Source: Amycolatopsis azurea DSM 43854
GTDB lineage: Bacteria; Actinomycetota; Actinomycetes; Mycobacteriales; Pseudonocardiaceae
NCBI RefSeq assembly: GCF_001995215.1
Contig: NZ_MUXN01000007.1
Location: 1-64,000, forward strand
Direction of reading: 5' to 3'
DNA length: 64,000 nt
The position numbers and the translations under genes were made by a program. The notes under the pieces are model-generated. The model did not search any database, had not been told where the DNA came from, and worked only from the letters and a program-made list of their open reading frames with translations. Positions 44,229-52,574 of the stretch are shown here, piece by piece. Positions within the stretch are counted from its first letter, which is position 1. Each line of letters starts with the position of its first letter.

Positions 44229-44954
44229 ATGGGCTCGGACTGGTCTTGGACGTTGACGCTCCCCGATGGAGCGTTGAGTCCGGCGGCGATCGAACGGCTG
44301 CTGGACCTGGCAGGCACGTTCGGCCTGTCGCCCCATCGGCCGGACGGCGGGCACAACGGTTTCGACAACTCCCCGGGGCATGAGGGCGAACACCGTGTGC
44401 TCAACAGGGACCAGTTGGTGCGCGGCCTTGCCGAAGGGACCTGGAGCACCAACCTGTGGACCCGGTCCGAGGTGGACGTCTGGCTGTCCACCGTTCCCAG
44501 CGGGCAGACGGTGTCCCTGTCGCTGGATTCGTGCCACTGCCGGAGGATTCCGGACGCCCGGGCCGAGCCGTTTCGAGAGCTGCACCGCCGGCTCACCGAA
44601 CTGTGGACGGCCATCGCGGGGGAGACCGGTGCGCTGTTCGGCCGCGTCGAGGACGAGCGGTCGCTGGAGCAGATCTGGTCCGAGCTGCCCGGTCCGCTTC
44701 CGGATGTCTCCGCGCCTCCCCTGGGATCCTGGCCGGACTGGCTGAGCTGGCACACCTACTTCGACGCCGCCCGGTATCGGATGTTGTCGCCCCTGCCCGC
44801 CGAACTGGACGTTCGCCGGACTCCCGACGGGGGAGCGGTGATCGTGCTGGCGGCTGATCCCGCCGCCGTAGATCCTCTGGAGTTCGCCCGGCTGCACCGT
44901 CGCTACCGTCAGATGCCGAACAAGGCCGAAGCGTTGCCCGACGAGAACTTCTGA
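44229..44954 (+). CDS. Hypothetical protein, partner of the OGG-fold gene
   Basis: A 241-residue soluble acidic protein that I do not recognise. Visible traits: Trp-rich start (GSDWSWTLTLPDGALSPAA), HNGFDNSPGHEGEH, WSTNLWTRSEVDVWL, and an alternating strand VSLSLDSCHCRRIP. It may be an alpha/beta protein of the type often seen as immunity or small effector proteins, but no family can be named. It starts 10 bases after the OGG-fold gene and overlaps the convergent amidohydrolase gene by 46 bases. Confidence 0.6.
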   Translation: MGSDWSWTLTLPDGALSPAAIERLLDLAGTFGLSPHRPDGGHNGFDNSPGHEGEHRVLNRDQLVRGLAEGTWSTNLWTRSEVDVWLSTVPSGQTVSLSLDSCHCRRIPDARAEPFRELHRRLTELWTAIAGETGALFGRVEDERSLEQIWSELPGPLPDVSAPPLGSWPDWLSWHTYFDAARYRMLSPLPAELDVRRTPDGGAVIVLAADPAAVDPLEFARLHRRYRQMPNKAEALPDENF

Positions 44955-45883
44955 CGGTCCACATCGGACGGTAGTTCGCCGAGGAAGGAGTCGATCTCCT
45001 CCCGCGTCGGATGCTGGAAGGGATAGTCGGTCGAGAAGATCAGCCGGTCGATCGACGTCACCGACAGGGCGTGCCACAGCAGCGCCGGGTTGAACATGCC
45101 GGAGGTGGTGATGAAGAAGTTCGACCGCAGGTAGTCCGAGACCGGCCGCCGCAAGCCACCGATCCGGGACAGGCTGTCCGCCCGGTCCAGCCAGAAAAGC
45201 AGCATCTCGCCCCAGTGGCCGAGGACGACCTGCAGGTCCGGATGCCGGTCGAAGGTGCCCCGCAGGATCAGCCGCAGCGCGGCGGTCGCGGCGTCGAGGT
45301 GCCAGCCCCAGCCGAACGTGGCGAGAGCGAGATCGGTCATGGTGTCGAAGCCGCGGTACGACGCGTCGCGGACGGCGGCCGAGGGCAGCTGGGGATGCAG
45401 GAACACCGGCTGGCGGAGTTCCGCCGCCGCCGCGAAGAAGTCGTCGTAGGCGGGGTCGTCGAGGAAGCGGTCGCCCGATCGGCCGTAGACCATGGTGCCC
45501 ACGTGCCCGAGGCCGGCGGCCCGTTCCAGTTCACCCGCGACCTCCGCCGGTGCCGACATCGGCAACGTGGACAGGGAACGGAAGCGTGCCGGGTGTGCGG
45601 CGACGGCCGTCGCGGCGACGTCGTTCGCGGTGCGGCTCAACCGCAGCGCTTCTACGGCGGGCAGCGACTGGGTTCCCGGCGGTGTCAGCGCCAGGACCGC
45701 CACGTCGATGCCCTGCGCGTCCATGGTCGCGATCCGGCCCGCGCCCAGATCCCGCAGCCGCTCTTGGTGGTCCCCGAGATCGTTGAAGGCGAGGCTTTCG
45801 TCGCGGGCTTCGGCCGGAAGAGCGTCGAGGGCGTCGGTCAGCTCCGGCAGGATCCAGTGCTCTTCGATCGCGATGAGCGTCAT
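44909..45883 (-). CDS. Amidohydrolase-2 family metal enzyme (ACMSD/resorcylate decarboxylase-like)
   Basis: A 324-residue TIM-barrel enzyme. The metal-site starter IAIEEHW (E-x-H form, typical of non-hydrolytic decarboxylases such as gamma-resorcylate decarboxylase), QPVFLHPQLP, VVLGHWGEMLLFWLDR and IFSTDYPFQHP are all in place. It may decarboxylate an aromatic acid; the substrate is unknown. It is the second gene of an operon with the MFS transporter (ATGA overlap), divergent from a MarR regulator, which suggests a small aromatic-compound pathway. Confidence 0.83.
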   Translation of the reverse strand: MTLIAIEEHWILPELTDALDALPAEARDESLAFNDLGDHQERLRDLGAGRIATMDAQGIDVAVLALTPPGTQSLPAVEALRLSRTANDVAATAVAAHPARFRSLSTLPMSAPAEVAGELERAAGLGHVGTMVYGRSGDRFLDDPAYDDFFAAAAELRQPVFLHPQLPSAAVRDASYRGFDTMTDLALATFGWGWHLDAATAALRLILRGTFDRHPDLQVVLGHWGEMLLFWLDRADSLSRIGGLRRPVSDYLRSNFFITTSGMFNPALLWHALSVTSIDRLIFSTDYPFQHPTREEIDSFLGELPSDVDRQKFSSGNASALFGI

Positions 45884-47073
45884 TTCTTCACCTTTTCCGT
45901 CAGGTTCAGGCAGGGGATCGCCGCGATGGCGGCGAGTACGGCGATGGTGATCGCCATCGGCGCCGCGGAATGCCCGTCGCCCACGCTGACGAGCGGCGAG
46001 ACGACGGCCGCGAGCCCGAACTGCGTCGCGCCGAGGACGGCAGACCCGGTTCCCGCGGCTCCGGGCACCGCGTCGAGGGCGATCGCCGTGGCGGGCCCGA
46101 GGATGAACCCCAGTGCCGAGACCGCGAAGAAGATCGGCACCGGCAGCAGCGCGACACCGATCGGCAGCAACGCCATGGCGAGCAAGACGGCCGCGGCGAC
46201 GACGAGCCAGATGACGCCGCCGGTGAGGACGTGGCGCGGTTCCCTGCGGTGCAGCAACCGAGACGCCGCCGCGCTGCTCAGCACCAGGCCGAGCGCGTTG
46301 AGCGCGAACATCAGGCCGTAGCCGACGGCGCTCATGCCGATGACCGACTGGTACAGGAAAGGCGACGCGGAGATATAGGCCATCAGCACGCCGAACGAGA
46401 AGACGAGCGTCAGCGTGGGGGACAGGTACGCGCGGCTCCGAAGTGCCCGGAACCCGCTGCCGCCGGAGGTCCCCCTCCTTTCCTTCGGCAGGCTTTCCCG
46501 CACCATCGTCGCGGATCCGGCGAGCATCGCGACGGCCAGTCCCACCAGGACGCCGAGGATTCCGCGCCAGTGGATCGCGTCGACCAGCAGGCTGCCCAGC
46601 AGCGGTGCGACCACCGGCGCCACCCCGCCGACGATCATCATCAGGCTGAACGCGCGGGCGGCGGCCCGGCCGGTGGCCAGATCGGCGATGACCGCGCGGC
46701 CGATCACCATGCCCGCGGCGGCGCTCAGTCCTTGCAGGAGCCGCGCGGCCAGCAGAACGGTGATCGTGGGCGCGAGCGCCGCGAGAAGGCTCGCGGCGAC
46801 GAACACCGCCGAGCCGGCCAGCAGCGGTCCTCGCCTGCCCCAGCGGTCGGACAGTGGGCCGAAGATCAGCTGCCCCGCCGCGAGTCCGAGCAGGAACGTC
46901 GTGAGGGTCAACTGGATCGCCGTGTCGCTGGTTTCCAGGTCGACGGCCATTTGTGGGAACGCCGCCAGATAGAGGTCGATGCCGAACGGGGCGACGCTGG
47001 CCAGCAGGGCGAGCACGAGCAGCAGCGGTACCGGGATGGTGCCGCGGGACCGAGTGTCCACCGATGTGTCCAC
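45880..47073 (-). CDS. MFS transporter, Bcr/CflA drug-resistance type
   Basis: A 397-residue 12-helix transporter. The MFS loop motif appears as GPLSDRWGRRGPLL after helix 2, and the start PFGIDLYLAAFPQMAVDLET is characteristic of the DHA1 Bcr/CflA branch. GTG 47073 is supported by AGGAG five bases upstream on this strand (complement of 47079-47083). The upstream 28-base palindrome overlaps this ribosome binding site, so the MarR protein is expected to shut off this operon. Confidence 0.9.
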   Translation of the reverse strand: MDTSVDTRSRGTIPVPLLLVLALLASVAPFGIDLYLAAFPQMAVDLETSDTAIQLTLTTFLLGLAAGQLIFGPLSDRWGRRGPLLAGSAVFVAASLLAALAPTITVLLAARLLQGLSAAAGMVIGRAVIADLATGRAAARAFSLMMIVGGVAPVVAPLLGSLLVDAIHWRGILGVLVGLAVAMLAGSATMVRESLPKERRGTSGGSGFRALRSRAYLSPTLTLVFSFGVLMAYISASPFLYQSVIGMSAVGYGLMFALNALGLVLSSAAASRLLHRREPRHVLTGGVIWLVVAAAVLLAMALLPIGVALLPVPIFFAVSALGFILGPATAIALDAVPGAAGTGSAVLGATQFGLAAVVSPLVSVGDGHSAAPMAITIAVLAAIAAIPCLNLTEKVKK

Positions 47074-47081
47074 CGATTCTC

Positions 47082-47109
47082 CTGTCAGGTGATAGCTATC
47101 AACTGACAG
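47082..47109. promoter_or_regulatory. 28-bp MarR-type operator
   Basis: Outer arms CTGTCAG (47082-47088) and CTGACAG (47103-47109) enclose the perfect 12-base palindrome TGATAGCTATCA (47090-47101). Only the 47089/47102 pair is unmatched. It sits in the divergent region between the MFS operon and the marR-like gene and overlaps the MFS ribosome binding site. Confidence 0.8.
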
Positions 47110-47127
47110 CAAATGTACCATTGCCTG

Positions 47128-47607
47128 GTGGACGATGAGCAAACGTCGCGGCTGTTCGAACTCGCCGACCTGATCCTGGCGGTGGGCCGCCAGATCCACG
47201 CGTCCAAGGAGTTCGCGAGCAGAGAGTTCGCGTCCGAGTCGTGGACGCCGCTGGAGAGCGCCGTGATGCGGTTCATCGACCGGAACCCGGGCACGTCGGC
47301 CCGCGCCGCGGCGGAGGCCACCCAGCTGATCTCCAGCAACTTCAGCAGGGCGGTGCGAGGGCTGGAGAAGAAAGGCCTCGTGCACCGGGAAACCGACCAG
47401 GACGACGCCCGGCGGATCCGGCTCTATCCGACCACCCGCGCGCACGAGAACCTGCGGCAGCTCCGCGAGATCTGGAGCGGGCTGCTCGACGGGATCGTGT
47501 CCGATCCGGACGAGATCGAGGCCGTCACGTCGGTCCTCCGGCGGATCGAAACGCAGCTGACGGCTAAATCCCTGGCCACCCCGGACACCACCGGGAAGTC
47601 CGGTTAG
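47128..47607 (+). CDS. MarR-family transcriptional regulator
   Basis: A 159-residue winged-helix regulator: dimerisation helix RLFELADLILAVGRQIHASK, then the HTH (TSARAAAEATQLISSNFSRAV) and wing (LEKKGLVHRETDQDDARRIR). GTG 47128 is chosen because TACCAT at 47116-47121 would serve as the -10 of a leaderless message; ATG 47113, five residues earlier, is possible. It likely represses itself and the divergent MFS-amidohydrolase operon through the 28-base palindrome. Confidence 0.88.
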   Translation: MDDEQTSRLFELADLILAVGRQIHASKEFASREFASESWTPLESAVMRFIDRNPGTSARAAAEATQLISSNFSRAVRGLEKKGLVHRETDQDDARRIRLYPTTRAHENLRQLREIWSGLLDGIVSDPDEIEAVTSVLRRIETQLTAKSLATPDTTGKSG

Positions 47608-47613
47608 CGAGGG

Positions 47614-48642
47614 TCAGGGCAAGATCACGTCGACCCGCAGGCCGCCGTCCTCACCGGGTACGGCGGACACCCGGCCGCGGTGCGCGAGGGCGATCGAGCG
47701 CACGATGGACAGTCCGAGCCCGGCTCCGTCACGGTGGTTCGTGCGATCGGCGGCGAGGCGGCGGAACGGCTGGAACAGCGTGTCGACCGATTCGGCGGGC
47801 ACGCGCTCGCCGGAGTTCCGGACGCTCAGCGCGGGTTCGTCGCCGACGCTCAGCTCGATCCAGCCGTGCGGATGGTTGTACTTGATCGCGTTGTGGACCA
47901 GGTTGACGATCAGCCGTTCCAGCAGGAGCGGGTCACCGGGCACGGTGCGCTCGGCGATTTCACGGCGCACGGTGAGCTCGTTCTCGGCCAGTCGCTCGTC
48001 GAACTTCGCGAGCACCGAATCCACCAGTTCGTCCAGGCGCACCGGGATCGTGCCGGGCAGTCCCCGGTCCGCCTCGGCCAGCACCAGCAGCCCCTCGATC
48101 AGCCGTTCGTTGCGGTCGTTGACCACCAGCAGCTGGGCCGCCAGCCGCTGGACGTCCTCGCCGCCGCCGGTGACCATCGCGACTTCGGCGAGCGTCCGCT
48201 GCACCGCGAGTGGCGTCCGCAGCTCGTGTGACGCGTTCGCCGCGAATCGGCGCTGTCCTTCGAAACCGACCGCGACCCGGTCGAGCATGCTGTTCACCGC
48301 GACGGCCAGCTCTCGTACCTCGCAGTCGGTCTGTTCGAGCCGCATGCGCTGACCGAGGTTCTGCGGACCCAGCTGTTCGATGGTGGCGGTGAGATCGGGC
48401 AGCGGCCGCAACACCCACGATGCCACCGGACGCCTGATCAAGATCACGAGCACGGCCGTCGCGATGAGCGGCAGTGTCCACAGGAGCCCGCCCACCGTGT
48501 CGGCGCAGCCGGTGTCCCGCGGGCAGAAGTCGCGGTCCACGAAGGTCCCGAGCACCAAGCCCGCCGACTTGGCGAGCGGGTAGAGCAGCAGCAGGAGTGC
48601 GATGAACGCGCCGAGGAGGACGAGTTCGAGGCGGCCACGCAC
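47614..48642 (-). CDS. Two-component sensor histidine kinase
   Basis: A 342-residue kinase with two membrane helices (ELVLLGAFIALLLLLYPLAK and GGLLWTLPLIATAVLVILI) around an extracellular loop of about 30 residues holding two Cys (DFCPRDTGCAD). HAMP-like linker, H-box ASHELRTPL, N-box LIVNLVHNAIKYN and G-box DGAGLGLSIV follow. GTG 48642 is 17 bases after the response regulator stop. The short Cys-containing sensor loop suggests a redox or metal signal; that is a guess. Confidence 0.88.
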   Translation of the reverse strand: MRGRLELVLLGAFIALLLLLYPLAKSAGLVLGTFVDRDFCPRDTGCADTVGGLLWTLPLIATAVLVILIRRPVASWVLRPLPDLTATIEQLGPQNLGQRMRLEQTDCEVRELAVAVNSMLDRVAVGFEGQRRFAANASHELRTPLAVQRTLAEVAMVTGGGEDVQRLAAQLLVVNDRNERLIEGLLVLAEADRGLPGTIPVRLDELVDSVLAKFDERLAENELTVRREIAERTVPGDPLLLERLIVNLVHNAIKYNHPHGWIELSVGDEPALSVRNSGERVPAESVDTLFQPFRRLAADRTNHRDGAGLGLSIVRSIALAHRGRVSAVPGEDGGLRVDVILP

Positions 48643-48659
48643 CGACGCCCGCGACCGCC

Positions 48660-49319
48660 TCAGGTACCCAGCCGGTAGCCCGCGCCGGGCACGGTGTGGA
48701 TCACCTGCGGTGTCCCGAGTTTCTTCCGCAACGTCATCACCGTGACCCGGACGGTGTTCGTGAACGGGTCGGCGTGCTCGTCCCATGCCTTCTCCAGCAG
48801 CTCTTCCGCGCTGACGGTCCGTCCTTCGGCCCGCAGCAACACTTCCAGGACGGCGAACTCCTTGGGAGACAACGGCAACGGCCGCCCGTCCCGCGACGCG
48901 AACCGTTTCGCCGGGTCCAGTTCGACCCCGGCCCGGTCGAGCACCGGCGGCAGCGCCGGACGGGCTCTCCTGGCCAGCGCGTGCACCCGGGCGACGAGTT
49001 CGGCGAAGGCGAACGGCTTGGTGAGGTAGTCGTCCGCGCCGAGGCCGAGCCCGTCGACGCGGTCCCGGATGCCCGCCGCGGCGGTGAGCATCAGGACACG
49101 GGTCTCTCCGTCACCTTCGACGATTCTCCGGCAGACCTCGTCGCCGTGCACCAGCGGGAGATCGCGGTCGAGCAGGACGACGTCGTACCGGTTGACCACG
49201 ACCCGTTCGAGTGCCGCGTCACCGTCGTAGCAGACGTCCACCGCCATTCCGAGGTGCCGCAGGCCCTCGGTGATGGAGTCCGCCAGCATCCGCTCGTCTT
49301 CGGCCACGAGTACCCGCAT
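48660..49319 (-). CDS. OmpR/PhoB-family response regulator
   Basis: A 219-residue regulator. The receiver domain starts MRVLVAEDERMLADSITEGL with phospho-acceptor Asp in DVVLLDRDLPLVHGDEV and conserved Lys in DDYLTKPFAF. The C-terminal winged helix has LSPKEFAVLEVLLRAEGRTV and VRVTVMTLRKKLG. It is the first gene of the operon with the kinase. Direct repeats with an 11-base period upstream are a likely autoregulatory site. Confidence 0.92.
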   Translation of the reverse strand: MRVLVAEDERMLADSITEGLRHLGMAVDVCYDGDAALERVVVNRYDVVLLDRDLPLVHGDEVCRRIVEGDGETRVLMLTAAAGIRDRVDGLGLGADDYLTKPFAFAELVARVHALARRARPALPPVLDRAGVELDPAKRFASRDGRPLPLSPKEFAVLEVLLRAEGRTVSAEELLEKAWDEHADPFTNTVRVTVMTLRKKLGTPQVIHTVPGAGYRLGT

Positions 49320-49353
49320 CAACCATTCCCCACGTGCCTCAGCAGAACACTGG

Positions 49354-49386
49354 TCGGATAAAGAGCCGATAAAAGTCGATCTTAAC
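49354..49386. promoter_or_regulatory. Direct repeats likely bound by the adjacent response regulator
   Basis: GATAAA at 49357-49362 and again at 49368-49373 is followed by GATCTT at 49378-49383, giving spacings of 11 and 10 bases. Such tandem half-sites at one helical turn are the usual binding form of OmpR/PhoB regulators. They lie between the regulator start (49319) and the divergent mannosyltransferase start (49420). Confidence 0.55.
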
Positions 49387-49419
49387 GGCCCTGGATCACC
49401 CGCCGCCTAGAGCTGTCGC

Positions 49420-50790
49420 ATGATCTTCATCGGAAAGAGCGCGGCCGTGGGACTGGGCGGGTCCGTACTGGTCTCGCTCGGCGCGTTCGGGGCGGGCGCG
49501 ACACTGCGGCACGGTCCCGCGCTGTCCGGGCACGGCCGGATGTTCGCCACCGCCCTGCTGTATCTCGGCCTCGCCCTGATGCTGGCGGCTTGGGTCCGGT
49601 TAGGACAGTCGACGAGCGCGCGCGAGGTCGTGCGGACGGCCTGGCTGTGGTGCGTCCCGCTGCTGTGCGCGCCGCCGTTGTTCAGCACGGATCTGTACAC
49701 CTACCTCGCGCAGGGCGCGGTGGCGCACGCCGGCCTCGACCCGTACACGCACGTTCCCGCGGAGGTCCCCGGTCCGATCACCGGCAACGCCGCGGGCGGC
49801 TGGTCGTACATCTCGTCGCCGTACGGGCCGCTGCACATCCTGATCGTGAAGGGCGCGCTCGCCGTCACCGGTGAGAACCTGGTGCTCAGCGCTTTTCTTA
49901 CCCGGCTGGCGATGGTGGCCGGTCTGGCCTTGCTCTGTGCCGCTTTGCCCGTCCTGTGCGGGCGTCTCGGTGCCAGGCCGGAGCGAGCGCTGTGGCTGAC
50001 GGTGGCGAATCCGCTGATGGTGCTCTGCGTGGTTTCCGGTGGGCACAACGATTTGCTGATGGTCGGACTGCTCGCGGCCGGTACGGCGCTCGTGCTCGCC
50101 CGGGCGCCCGGGACCGGGTTCGCCTTGGTCGCGCTGGCCGCCGCGGTGAAGATCCCCGCGGCCGTGGCGCTGCCGTTCCTGGTGTGGGTGTGGGCGGCGC
50201 GGCGACCGGGTGCGCGTGGTTTCTTCTTCGTGTCCGCGTCGGCAGTGTCCATTGTGGTCTTCACGTTCGGGCTGTGCACCGTCGCCGCCGGGGTCGACCT
50301 CGGCTGGATTCGTTCGCTCAGCGGGAATTCGTGGCTGGAACCCTGGCTGTCGATCCCGACGGCGCTCGGGAAGATCGTGCGGGCGGTGTCGCCCGGTGTC
50401 GTGGACGCCGTCGCGGTGTGCCGGATCGTGGGCTGGATCGTCCTCGCCGGTTTGGTGACGTGGATGTGGTGGCGTTCGCGGGCGGGTGGCGCGACGGCGG
50501 TCCGCGGGGTGGCGGTGGCGTTGCTGGCGGCGGTGGTGCTGACGCCGGTGGCGTTTCCTTGGTACTTCGCCTGGCCGTTGGTCCTCGGGGCGGCGACCGT
50601 GTGGCCGAGCTGGTGCGTCGCGGTCGCGGCCGCCGCCTCGACGTGGCTGGTGGTGAGCACCCACCCCGATGGGGCGACCTTGTTGCCGCCGTGGGGATTC
50701 GGGGTGATGGTGGTGGTCTCGGCGGGCGTCGGTGTGCTGACCGCGCGGGTCACGCCTTCTCGGCCAGCTCTTCTAGTGCCCCGAATGTGA
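49420..50790 (+). CDS. Polyprenol-phosphomannose-dependent mannosyltransferase-like GT-C protein (MptB/MptA type)
   Basis: A 456-residue membrane glycosyltransferase of about 12 helices. The first large extracellular loop shows the GT-C pattern STDLYTYLAQGAVAHAGLDP followed by YISSPYGPLHILIVKGALAV. Mycobacterial MptA/MptB build the alpha-1,6-mannan core of lipomannan; the same type of reaction is inferred. It is divergent from the two-component system and may be one of its targets. TAGAGC at 49407-49412 is a possible -10 of a leaderless message. A palindrome overlaps its last codons. Confidence 0.82.
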   Translation: MIFIGKSAAVGLGGSVLVSLGAFGAGATLRHGPALSGHGRMFATALLYLGLALMLAAWVRLGQSTSAREVVRTAWLWCVPLLCAPPLFSTDLYTYLAQGAVAHAGLDPYTHVPAEVPGPITGNAAGGWSYISSPYGPLHILIVKGALAVTGENLVLSAFLTRLAMVAGLALLCAALPVLCGRLGARPERALWLTVANPLMVLCVVSGGHNDLLMVGLLAAGTALVLARAPGTGFALVALAAAVKIPAAVALPFLVWVWAARRPGARGFFFVSASAVSIVVFTFGLCTVAAGVDLGWIRSLSGNSWLEPWLSIPTALGKIVRAVSPGVVDAVAVCRIVGWIVLAGLVTWMWWRSRAGGATAVRGVAVALLAAVVLTPVAFPWYFAWPLVLGAATVWPSWCVAVAAAASTWLVVSTHPDGATLLPPWGFGVMVVVSAGVGVLTARVTPSRPALLVPRM

Positions 50791-50830
50791 CATTGGGGAC
50801 GTTGAGTGTCCCCAATGCCACATTCGGGGC
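50778..50830. repeat. Palindrome at a convergent junction (AATGTGACATT type)
   Basis: Arms of 23 bases (50778-50800 and 50808-50830) pair with one mismatch around a seven-base loop. It spans the 3' end of the mannosyltransferase and the gap before the uronate dehydrogenase stop at 50843. It resembles the palindrome at 35651 in its AATGT...CATT core. Probable bidirectional terminator. Confidence 0.9.
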
Positions 50831-50842
50831 GTCGGAAGCCGG

Positions 50843-51667
50843 TCAGAGCGGGTTGTAAGCCCCCAGCGGAGCGGTGCAGAACGGACCGCCGACGTACTCG
50901 GCGGCCACGCCGGTCGGACCGGGCTGGTCCGCCAGCTGGTCGGCGTAGGTTTCCGCGTTGTCGAGCGACTTGTAGCCCAGCTCCTCGGCCTCGGCGAGCG
51001 AGTAGATGCGGCGCGTGTTGTCGGAGACGCCCCAGATCAGCCGGTAGCCGGGGGAGGGGTAGCTCAGGCAGGCCTCGAACAGGCGGGCGCCGTCGTCGGG
51101 GGAGAGCCAGGTGGTCAGGCCGCGCGGGCCGAGGACGAGCGGGTTTTCGAAGCACGAGCCGATCCGGATGACGATCACGTCCATGCCGAACCGCGAGTGG
51201 TACAGGCTGCCGAGCGCTTCGATGGCCGCCTTGCTGACGCCGTAATACGTGTCGGGCCGGGGTGTGGAGTCGGCGGGGAGACCGTTCTCGCCCGCCTCGT
51301 CGTTGCGGCGGAAACCGACGGAATGGTTGCTGGAGGCCAGGATGACGCGCGGCACACCCGCCGCCCGCGCGGCTTCGAGGACGGTGTGGGTGCCGTTGAT
51401 GTTGACGTCGAGCGTGGCTTCCCACGAGCTCTCGCGACTGTGTCCGCCGAGGTGGATCACCGCGTCGACACCCGCGCACGCCTTCGTCATCGCCTCCGGG
51501 TCGGTGACCGACGCGGTGATCAGCTCGACGTCCTCGCCGCCCGCGGCTTCGGGCTGCGCGGCCAGGTCGAGCAGCCGCAGCACCCGGCCGGAACGGCGCA
51601 GCCTCGACCGCATCAGGGTGCCGACGATGCCCGCCGAGCCGGTGATCAGGACGCGCTGGTCTGCCAT
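50843..51667 (-). CDS. udh: Uronate dehydrogenase (NAD-dependent SDR)
   Basis: A 274-residue extended SDR. The nucleotide motif is TGSAGIVG, and the active-site region has ASSNHSVGF and the Tyr-x-x-x-Lys of TYYGVSKAAIEALG. The SSNHSVGF string is typical of uronate dehydrogenases that oxidise glucuronate or galacturonate to the aldarolactone. Downstream enzymes of that route (GudD, KdgD, semialdehyde dehydrogenase) are encoded just across the IclR gene, which strongly supports this. AAGGGG precedes ATG 51667. Confidence 0.88.
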   Translation of the reverse strand: MADQRVLITGSAGIVGTLMRSRLRRSGRVLRLLDLAAQPEAAGGEDVELITASVTDPEAMTKACAGVDAVIHLGGHSRESSWEATLDVNINGTHTVLEAARAAGVPRVILASSNHSVGFRRNDEAGENGLPADSTPRPDTYYGVSKAAIEALGSLYHSRFGMDVIVIRIGSCFENPLVLGPRGLTTWLSPDDGARLFEACLSYPSPGYRLIWGVSDNTRRIYSLAEAEELGYKSLDNAETYADQLADQPGPTGVAAEYVGGPFCTAPLGAYNPL

Positions 51668-51702
51668 GTGAACCCCTTGTCAGTGAAGGAAAGTAAGGAT
51701 GG

Positions 51703-52521
51703 TCAGCGGATGCCGGCGCGACGCAGTTGCTGGCCGAGTTCCGCGGTGATTTCGGCGAGGAGCTCGCCGACGCGCTGGGCGTCGGCGTCGGTGACTTCGG
51801 TGACCGGCATGGAGCAGCTGATCGCGTCCGTGCCGGGGATGCGGTACGGGATCACGGCCGCGACGCACCGGACGCCGAGGCTGCCTTCCTCGATTTCCGC
51901 CGCATAGCCGCGTTCGCGGGTCTTCGCGCATTCGGCGTGCAGCGCTTCGGCCGAGGTGATGGTGTTCGGAGTGAGCGCCGACAGCTCTCCGGTCAGGAGC
52001 CCGTCGATCTCGTCGTGCGTCAGTTCGGCCAGCAGGGCCTTCCCCAGTGCGGTCGCGTGGGTGGGCAGCGTGCGGCCGACGCGGGACACGAGATGCGTCG
52101 AGTGCCGGGACTCGCGCGTCTCCAGATAGACGACGTCGGTGCCCTCGCGGCGCGCGAAGTGCGCGGTGAAGCCGGTCTTCTCCCGGATCCGCTCCAAGGC
52201 CTCGGTCGCGTACGGGACGACCGGGTCGCGGTCCAGGTACGCCGTACCGCAGATCAGCGCGCGGACGCCGAGACGGTAGCGGGCGGTGTTGGTGTCGACT
52301 TCCAGCCAGCCGGCTTCGAGCAGCGTGCGGAGCAGTCCGTGCAGGCTCGACCTGGGGAAACCGGTCCGCGCGTGGAGATCCGACAAGGAGAGCCACACGT
52401 CGTTCGCGGCGAAGGTCTCGATGAGATCGATCGCCCGCCGGGCCGATTTGACCCCGGCGGGTTCCGGCGCGGCGGACGCGCCGTTCTCCACCGGGACAGC
52501 GGGGGCTTCCTGCTGCGGCAT
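51703..52521 (-). CDS. IclR-family regulator of the uronate locus
   Basis: A 272-residue regulator. The N-terminal HTH (LSLSDLHARTGFPRSSLHGL and LLEAGWLEVDTNTARYRLG) and C-terminal effector domain (ATALGKALLAELTHDEID, CVAAVIPYRIPG) are standard. ATG 52521 has GGAGGAG just upstream on its strand. It is transcribed with udh (35-base gap) and divergent from the symporter-kdgD-gudD operon; GTTC-N8-GAAC sites lie between. It is expected to sense a uronate or glucarate-pathway intermediate. Confidence 0.92.
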   Translation of the reverse strand: MPQQEAPAVPVENGASAAPEPAGVKSARRAIDLIETFAANDVWLSLSDLHARTGFPRSSLHGLLRTLLEAGWLEVDTNTARYRLGVRALICGTAYLDRDPVVPYATEALERIREKTGFTAHFARREGTDVVYLETRESRHSTHLVSRVGRTLPTHATALGKALLAELTHDEIDGLLTGELSALTPNTITSAEALHAECAKTRERGYAAEIEEGSLGVRCVAAVIPYRIPGTDAISCSMPVTEVTDADAQRVGELLAEITAELGQQLRRAGIR

Positions 52522-52574
52522 CCGCACTCCTCCAACCGGCCGTTGACTTGTGACCCTGGCCATATTAGCGTCCC

